Part shown: in pieces, positions 58,012 to 64,000 of the stretch
Layout of the letters: every line of letters starts with the position of its first letter
Position numbering within the stretch: position 1 is the first letter of the stretch
Source: Paragonimus skrjabini miyazakii
Taxonomy: Eukaryota; Platyhelminthes; Trematoda; Plagiorchiida; Troglotrematidae
DNA length: 64,000 nucleotides
NCBI GenBank assembly: GCA_014338405.1
Contig: JTDE01002927.1
Span: forward strand, 1 to 64,000
Direction of reading: 5' to 3'
The notes under the pieces: generated by a model
Databases searched by the model: none
Seen by the model: the letters and a program-made list of their open reading frames with translations, nothing else
What the model was told of the DNA's origin: nothing
Program-made: the position numbers and the translations under genes

Positions 58012-60356
58012 ATGTCGGAACTGGTGGACCTCAGCGAAGTTTTTGGTGCCTACTTTCCGGAGAGTTTCCGTTGTGACGCCTTCGCGGAATTCAATAAACG
58101 GTTGCGAATGTTTCAGAGGGAGACTGGGACAAGTTATGTTCGAAGAAATTGTGTTACACGTGCCCAGTACTTCCGGAATTCTGGGAAAGAAATTCCGGAA
58201 TGTGAAATTTACAAGCAGTGCTACCTTTTTTGTGTGCACTGCGCAAGAAAAAGCGGGGAGACTGAAGATGTGAATCACAGGTGAGTTTGTCGTTTGTTGT
58301 CCTTATTATATGCTGTTGCAGGCTTCAGGATTTTCAATGTCTCTCTGTCATCCATGTATCGTACAAGAACGGAGGTCTGCGTGTATCATACAGTTATCTG
58401 GTCTACAATCACCGGACAATGTCCGTTGACCCGGGTGTTTATCCACGCAATCGTAAACTGGAAAGTACTGCGAAAGAAGCGGTGTGTGTACTCCTGTACA
58501 GTTTCCATAAGACGCAGGAGGTAATCTATTACGTCAGGCGTTAGTATGATATAGTAATGAATCGTAGCGATGTGAGGTTGTTAAGAAGGAGAAAGCGTTT
58601 GCGGGAACATCCCGACTGTGATTTGGAAAGTATACGGAGGATGTTAGAACCGTTCGGACCCATGTATTTGAAAACGGACGTTGAAGGTAGACTGGTAGTT
58701 TTATCATTCACAACGGAAAGGCTGCAGAAATTGTACTTGCATTATGGGACCGTGATAATGGCTGATTCAACGGCGGAGTGCAACAACGATGCGTGTCACT
58801 TATGACACGTTGTTGTTACAGATTGTAGTGGTAAAGGTAGGAGCGTATTCTACAGTTTCTTTCCAAACGAAAGTTTGTTTTGTTACAAGGTCATGTTTGA
58901 CAGCTTTAATCAGCTGATGCCAACAAGGGCCGTTCAGACGATTGTAGTGGACGGGCATCCGGCACAACTGTAATGCTTGCAGGAGCATTTTCCGAATGCT
59001 AAGATTTTGTTCTGTTCATTTCACATGAAACAGAACATGGTTGACAGATGCAGGCAGCTGAAGGGAATCTCCTCTGAGGAAAAGAGCTATCTGGCTGAGG
59101 AAATGTGCGACCTACTGTGTTGCAGGTCCGAAGGGGAATTTAATGGCATTGTTAGCAGTACTAGTATTCGTAACCGGGAGCTCGGTGAGTGTCTGCAAAC
59201 TCGTCTGTTGCCTGTCAAAGAACGCTGGGCCACGTATGCAAGACGTGGTATTGTACACTACGGGAATGGAACAAATAATCGGATGGAGGCGGCTTATAGA
59301 TACATTAAGGGCAGTCTGTCACCAAGGTCTACACTGTTTGACTGCGTGAAGGAAATACCCAATCGCAATGAGTACTTAGAAATGAACTTTAGGAGGACAG
59401 TAAACATTCCTTTAGTAAGGGGTCAACGTTCTGGATGTGCTATGGGTAGCACCGATGCCTTCGAACAGCTAACTCCATATGCACTCAAGGTAGCTGGGGC
59501 AAATTGTAAGAAGGCCGTTTGCGTTTCAAAAATGCAACCGGAGGAAGTTACTTTCGTTGATAGGCACGTAGTTATCCTAAAAAGTAATGGGTCATGTTCG
59601 TGTTCATTTTTTCATAATTGGGAACTTCCGTGCAGACACCTTGTGTGGTGCTGCCATAATGAGTTGATCAAGGCAAACGATTTACTCCAAAGCAGTCGTT
59701 GGTTGCTCCCCGCCTATTCCGAAAGATTGACAGTTGACGGTGCACGCTCTGGGTGTTTAATTAGGGGCAGGGCTAAAAGTAAAACGAACTTACTGATAGA
59801 GGCTAGGAACCTTACTTCAGACATTTGTGAGGTTGTGTGTAGCATGTCAAGTGAGAGGTACGACTGGACAATTAAGGCGCTCAAACAGTTTTTGGATATA
59901 GCTACATCCGGCGAGAAGGTTTTGGTAGGGTCATCTGGTGGCTTTAACTTGGGGGTTCCTAGCCGTCCATCTATTCAAGCGGGGGCAAGTCATCCGTCTA
60001 CGTCGGGTTTTGAATCGAAACGTCGAAAACAAATCTTGCCACAGACATCTCCAACAGTAGGTTTAGGGAAGCAACCGGCCATGATGGACGACACGGAGTT
60101 TGTTAACAGTGTCCAAGTGCGCCATAGTCGCAGCGCCTCTTCGTCCAAGTATACCACTAGAAAGAGTAAGCATGGTGTCCCTAGGAAACACCTTCCGCCC
60201 GTGGACGACGAACACTGTTCCGGTTGTGGCCAAGATGACTTGGATGGTGGGGATGTAACTACTTGGGTCCAGTGTGACAAATGTTTACGTTGGTGACATG
60301 AACAATGCGCGAGACGTCCGGGTGTCCGGGAAACTTTTAAATGTCGTTTTTGTTAA
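58012..60356 (+). pseudogene. MULE (Mutator-like) transposase with SWIM and PHD fingers
   Basis: Exon 58012-58280, a 41-bp intron (58281-58321, GTGAGT to TTGCAG), then one frame to TAA 60354-60356, 767 codons. Parts in order: FAR1/WRKY-GCM1-like zinc region (about residues 50-140, Cys residues and a terminal NH), DDE nuclease with Asp 238 (MADST), Asp 300 (VVDGHP), a CSFH pair and Glu 412 (NRMEAAYR), a SWIM zinc finger CSC--CRH (515-529), a Ser-rich linker, and a C4HC3 PHD finger from Cys 722 to Cys 767. MULE transposases cut and paste DNA. Four codons are stops in the same frame: TAG 58542, TGA 58803, TAA 58971 and TGA 60294. No frameshift is seen. It is therefore a dead or decaying copy unless these codons are read through. 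Terminal inverted repeats were not located. Confidence 0.88.
58281..58321 (+). other. 41-bp micro-intron in the MULE transposase
   Basis: GTGAGT donor, TTGCTGTTGCAG-like acceptor end. Removing it joins AG to GCTTCAG and restores the frame (NHR then LQDFQCLS), continuing the FAR1-like region. Its size fits the 33 and 36 bp introns of the neighbouring CCDC40 gene, so both fit a host that splices very short introns. Confidence 0.75.
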
Positions 60357-60533
60357 TGCGTTTCACATTTTGCGCTTACCAGCTTGCTTTGTTTGCTTTC
60401 ATCGAAGCGTTCACCATGCAATTTGCGTTGCCATCGCTTGCTTGCATCAAAGTATCTATGCCATACGTTCATTCCGTTTTTCCCCTCCCATTCCGTTTCA
60501 CTGCACTCATCAGTTCTATATGTTACGTTGCAG

Positions 60534-60610
60534 GGTGGACGGGGCCGCTGCAAAATCCAACCCCACCTCAAAGTGGTGCAGCGGTGGAAACCATCTCCCA
60601 GATGTGCTAA
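60534..60610 (+). other. Possible extra 3' exon of the MULE transposase
   Basis: A good acceptor (TATGTTACGTTGCAG) at 60519-60533 precedes a frame reading GWTGPLQNPTPPQSGAAVE and ending at TAA 60608-60610. If spliced from near 60349 with a weak GTTAAT donor, the transposase would gain a Pro-rich tail and skip the TAA at 60354. This is speculative. Confidence 0.2.
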
Positions 60611-61499
60611 CGGGGCTCTGGTGTATAAACCATCGACCTTTATGTATTTCACAGTTACCAAATATACATTTAACATCGCTACGTGTCTCCGCCTTTTACC
60701 GTGAACTAGATGTGGGTCCACTTTGTGAAACAGGGGCGAGTGCGATGAACTGAGATGGAAGACCAGTGTGAAATGATACTTCGCTTGCGAAAGTGCCGTA
60801 ACTTCTGATTTAGACGCCTCCTGTTGGGTTTCGAATAACTTCACTAACATAAGGCGACCGGTGCCTAGGTGGCTATGTAGAGTTGGGCGCGTTGTACTGT
60901 TGATAAACCGCTGTATGTGTGACATAAGGTGGGGAACACCTTGTCAATTTTCTACAGTTTCCTCACTGCAAGTAGACTGTGTCTGTTACGGAGGGCACCG
61001 CTGTGATCAGCAGGCAACGCAGTGTGACTCTTACGGTTCGTTGCAAGTGACATAAACCAGTACATGGAGCGTCACGACAAAAAACGTAGCACTGATGGCA
61101 TTCCCTAGCTGACTTCCACGCAGCAATTAAAGGCGCTATGGAGTTGGAGAACCTTTAGCACAACCGCGTGGCAGCCGCTCGAGAAGACGAATGTCGACGG
61201 AAATTCCAGTCGGCCTACAGAATACAAACACCCATTATATTGAACAACTGTGCGGCTATCCGAACGGTAATATGTAAAACATTCTTATCCTAATGAGTGT
61301 CGCCTACAGTAGTAGAAATGACACGGATTCATTATACAGCTACGAGCAAAACTGGGACATCTTCGCCAACACACTAACCTCCGTGTTTTTGGTACTTTCA
61401 CATTCACAAAGTAATGTAACTAGGCACGGTTGTACTCGTGAGGCAGCCATGACGTCGAACACATTTCACGAATTTGAGGAGATCCACGATGATTTCTAT

Positions 61500-61575
61500 A
61501 CAGGGCCTTCAGGTCGGTTCCTTTCGAAAAGAATCCAATTTCAACAAAGAGCTCGCCAGTAACGCATATCTTTTT
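61500..61575 (-). repeat. SINE fragment
   Basis: GGTCGGTTCCTTTCGAAAAG and GAGCTCGCCAGTAACGCATA match the body of the other SINE copies read on the minus strand (compare 7100-7150 and 28555-28600). Confidence 0.6.
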
Positions 61576-62270
61576 TGCGGCTGGTATTAAATTCCACCAA
61601 GCAATAAGATACAACAGCAGTAGGAGCATACATTGCATCCAAAGTTAAGAAGATCGGACCACTGCCAACCGAAGGCGAGACAGTAAAGGAAGTATCGTTC
61701 CGCTCCCTGTAATGTTCCATCGCTTGAGCAAATGGTCTTCAAGTAAGACTTCATTCCGTAGTAAATACCTTCAGGGTATCCACCATTAACTTGAAGAAGA
61801 CACCGCCAACGGCCCAGTAAACGCTTCTAAAGAAACACGGGAAATGGAGCATAATTTAGCAACATGACCATGTTCCATGTACTACAAGTTCAACATGACA
61901 CGATTAAAACCAAAGAGATGTCGCTGGAGCAGAACTTCTAAATACAACATTTACTAATTTTGCAGGTACACGCAGGCATACATATTACCATACTATTCTG
62001 TCCAAACAGCACGTACTAGCGGTAGATCTCAATCTACAAAAGTCATCAGACCTACATCCACTAAACACTTGCACAACCTAAAACAATGCCATAATTTCTG
62101 CTGGTTTACGCTACTCAATCTAAAAAAACTCGGTAACTACTAAGAAAGCCATCAACTCAAAACACTAATGATTTATCCCATTTCAAATGACAGTCAAGAA
62201 AATTTTCCACTGATCACCGTCATTGTTACAGCCGATGACCACCTGCCGGCATGTACATACACGTACTTAC

Positions 62271-62373
62271 GTGAGAGTTTCTCTTTGAAATGACCTCCAA
62301 GTACAATCACTGCGAAAGCCATAATTGCGGATAAACCAATTGTATCCGGGTACTCTGGGTCTCTACCTCCAAC
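62271..62373 (-). CDS. Possible isolated exon with a membrane segment
   Basis: Minus strand: acceptor GATACACAG, 103 bases, donor GTAAGT. The frame reads VGGRDPEYPDTIGLSAIMAF and continues with hydrophobic residues (AVIVLGG), then HFKEKLS, consistent with one transmembrane helix. I cannot assign a family and see no partner exons. It could be an exon of another minus-strand gene upstream of CCDC40, or chance. Confidence 0.2.
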
Positions 62374-62710
62374 CTGTGTATCAGTCGCTGAATCGTTGAC
62401 TGGTCGAACACATTGCATCCATGGAGAACGCAATCCGATCAGCCTACGAATCGCGCCAGTCAATTATCAGGAAGTTGACAGGCTTGGCCTTCCACCAAGC
62501 CTAGGATTGAAGCATATCTGACGTGTGTTTTAGCTGCCTGATGAAAATTTGAAGATAAGTTGCTCCTCTCGTTTTGTTACCTTTTGCCTGTAAGTGGTTA
62601 TTAAAGTGTGCATGCATCTCAAAAGCGAAATAACCGTTGTTTGCAAGTTAGTTCCGATTAACTGATTATGAATAAAGTCATCTGAACCAGACAAACGTCT
62701 TGTCAGTAAT

Positions 62711-63830
62711 ATGCCCCGAGTCTCCCATCCTTGCCCTGGCAAGCAGTATGTCAAAAAGATGGTGGCCGGAATTCAATGTGACATATGCGATAAATCGTGT
62801 CATCAGTCGTATGATTGTATATGCACAGAGCCATATAAACTGCACGGTAAATATTCCGACCTGTGTCGGGTCTGTGTAGAATGCAAAATTAGAGGAAGAA
62901 AGTCGCCTAGTCTTTCAGACAGATCGGAGTCCGTAGTAGGTGTTTCACACAACCCGAATTCTAGTACCCATACCCTAAGCCAAACCAGCAACCAAATTCG
63001 GAATTCTACTCCTGCGAAAACCGTGACTAAACAACACGGAACCTTGAGGAAGGGTGTGCGCACTCCGACGGCCTCCTGTAAGCAGCCCGTAGGTCCCACA
63101 CCGGGAGGTAGCTCACTTGTGCACTCGCCGCCACTTAGGTCAACGGTGATACGGCCTAAGTACCACAACCTAGTCTCTCCAAAACTCCAAAATGGCAATG
63201 AGGCTGCTCAGGGATCACAAAAGCCAACTACAAGCAAGGCTGGAGGACCTTTAAAATCAATAATTTTGACCCCAAGTGGGCAAACGAAGGACGATTGCAG
63301 CAAGCCCCTAAATTATCGCGTGTGCCTAAGTCCCAGTAGCCCGACTAAAGTCGATGCGGTACTCACACGGATAGTGCAACACGAGGCACATCTAAGAAAC
63401 GTCACGGCCACTCTACAAAAACACAATAATGGAGTTAGACAAACACAAAGTTCCTATGAGGCCACCCTAAAAAGGGACAGAAACATAATTATCCACGCCC
63501 CCCCAAACCGGTCATACGGGATTCTAAACATAGGATATCTTCGAAATATCACTTACTTCTAAGTGTTCTGCGAAGCGCTGAACTACCCGCAACGACTAAA
63601 TGGCACTGAGCGCACAGCCTCAGTAAGTGAACTGTACCTAACTCGCAAACGAATTGCTCCAGACCGCTGCTAGTCGAACTTCGAGACCGCATAATTCACG
63701 ATCTGGTACTAACTAAAGCTGACACGATAGCACCGAGGATGCCAGGCATAAAAATTGCAGGAGACAGCCATGCACCACAAATCGGACCCGCATGTGGGGG
63801 TGTCGGCTGCACTAGAAATCAAAAGTGAGC
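62711..63830 (+). pseudogene. CR1-type non-LTR retrotransposon ORF1, broken
   Basis: Starts at ATG 62711 (MPRVSHPCPGKQYVKKMVAG) with a PHD-like Cys/His cluster: CDICDKSCH, CICTEP, CRVCVEC (residues about 23-60). A long Ser/Thr/Pro-rich linker follows, then a short coiled region (VDAVLTRIVQHEAHLRNV) and KRDRNIIIHAPPN. A frame change occurs at the C7 run near 63496-63503; the shifted frame continues with a VIRDSKHR stretch, SVLRSAELPATTKWH and RPLLVELRDRIIHDLVL, as in CR1 ORF1 proteins, with further stops (TGA near 63606 and later). ORF1 proteins bind element RNA. The reverse transcriptase would lie beyond the window. Confidence 0.72.
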
Positions 63831-64000
63831 GTCTCGGTACACACCAGGGTCAAGAGGCAAACAACAGTTCCAAGGAAACAAGACAAAGATGCAACAGTTT
63901 AGGAGGGCCAACCACCGACGAGGAAAGTGATTCACATCGGCCCGGTCCATATCCTCATGTCCAAAAAAGAGCCTATCCCTCGGAGAAAACCAATCAACAG
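63831..64000 (+). other. Right edge, continuation of the CR1-type element
   Basis: A degraded coding-like sequence rich in Gln, Arg and Asn follows the ORF1 remnant to the window edge. It probably belongs to the same element, between ORF1 and the second reading frame. Confidence 0.4.

Larger units (their letters stand above)
60611..62710. other. Unassigned stretch between MULE and CR1 ORF1
   Basis: Contains a small SINE fragment and otherwise short frames without domains. A stretch near 61135-61235 translates to ELENL-HNRVAAAREDECRR, which looks like a decayed coding remnant of unknown type. Confidence 0.4.

Noticed and set aside
58519..58542. Splicing of 24-29 bp micro-introns to remove stops in the MULE transposase
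   Set aside because: GT/AG pairs exist near the TAG at 58542 and the TGA at 58803, but they are too short for known introns. The second would also delete part of the conserved nuclease, and the surrounding frame is continuous.
60353..60925. 190-codon minus-strand open frame
   Set aside because: It overlaps the end of the MULE pseudogene and shows no domain, no regular composition and no splice context; several other frames are open here too.
1..64000. CRISPR arrays, rRNA genes, bacterial operons
   Set aside because: I saw no regularly spaced direct repeats, no rRNA core motif and no ribosome-binding-site-linked gene series; the window is eukaryotic.

Overview
This window is nuclear DNA of a flatworm, most likely a digenean trematode. 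The inference rests on intron-rich structure, 33-41 bp micro-introns beside multi-kilobase introns, tRNA-headed SINEs, and a load of CR1-like, RTE-like and Penelope-like retroelements plus a MULE transposon. The species is not identified.

The main content is one host gene on the minus strand. By joining 15 exons with GT/AG borders and matching phases I get an uninterrupted 2829-base coding sequence (942 codons plus stop) from ATG at 57647 to TGA at 4553. The protein is CCDC40 (FAP172 in algae), the coiled-coil partner of CCDC39 in the 96-nm ruler of motile cilia. The first three exons (57253-57647) are separated by introns of 36 and 33 bp. A 23.5-kb intron (33731-57252) follows, then twelve exons between 33730 and 4553.

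Region by region: 1-86 is an ATG microsatellite; 87-4552 is 3' flank with one degenerate SINE; 4553-33730 holds exons 15 to 4, with SINEs, an RTE tail and other repeats in the introns. Intron 3 is a graveyard of broken elements: RTE pieces at 40.9-41.3 kb and 49.2-51.3 kb, two divergent Penelope-like fragments at 41.95-45.0 kb, and a CR1-like reverse transcriptase fragment at 53.6-54.7 kb. At 55.19-57.25 kb there is a dense cluster of perfect palindromes on both sides of a 901-base assembly gap. Divergently upstream of CCDC40 lies a MULE transposase pseudogene (58012-60356) with FAR1-like, DDE, SWIM and PHD parts, one 41-bp intron and four in-frame stops but no frameshift. The right edge (62711-64000) carries a broken CR1-type ORF1.

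The most unusual signal is the palindrome cluster. Two perfect palindromes of 48 and 44 bp share one base and the same 10-base core, more palindromes lie on each side of the gap, and G-rich blocks in opposite orientation flank it. Its outer edges repeat the sequence at the 5' splice site of CCDC40 intron 3. This may be a foldback-type element inside the intron; that reading is inference.
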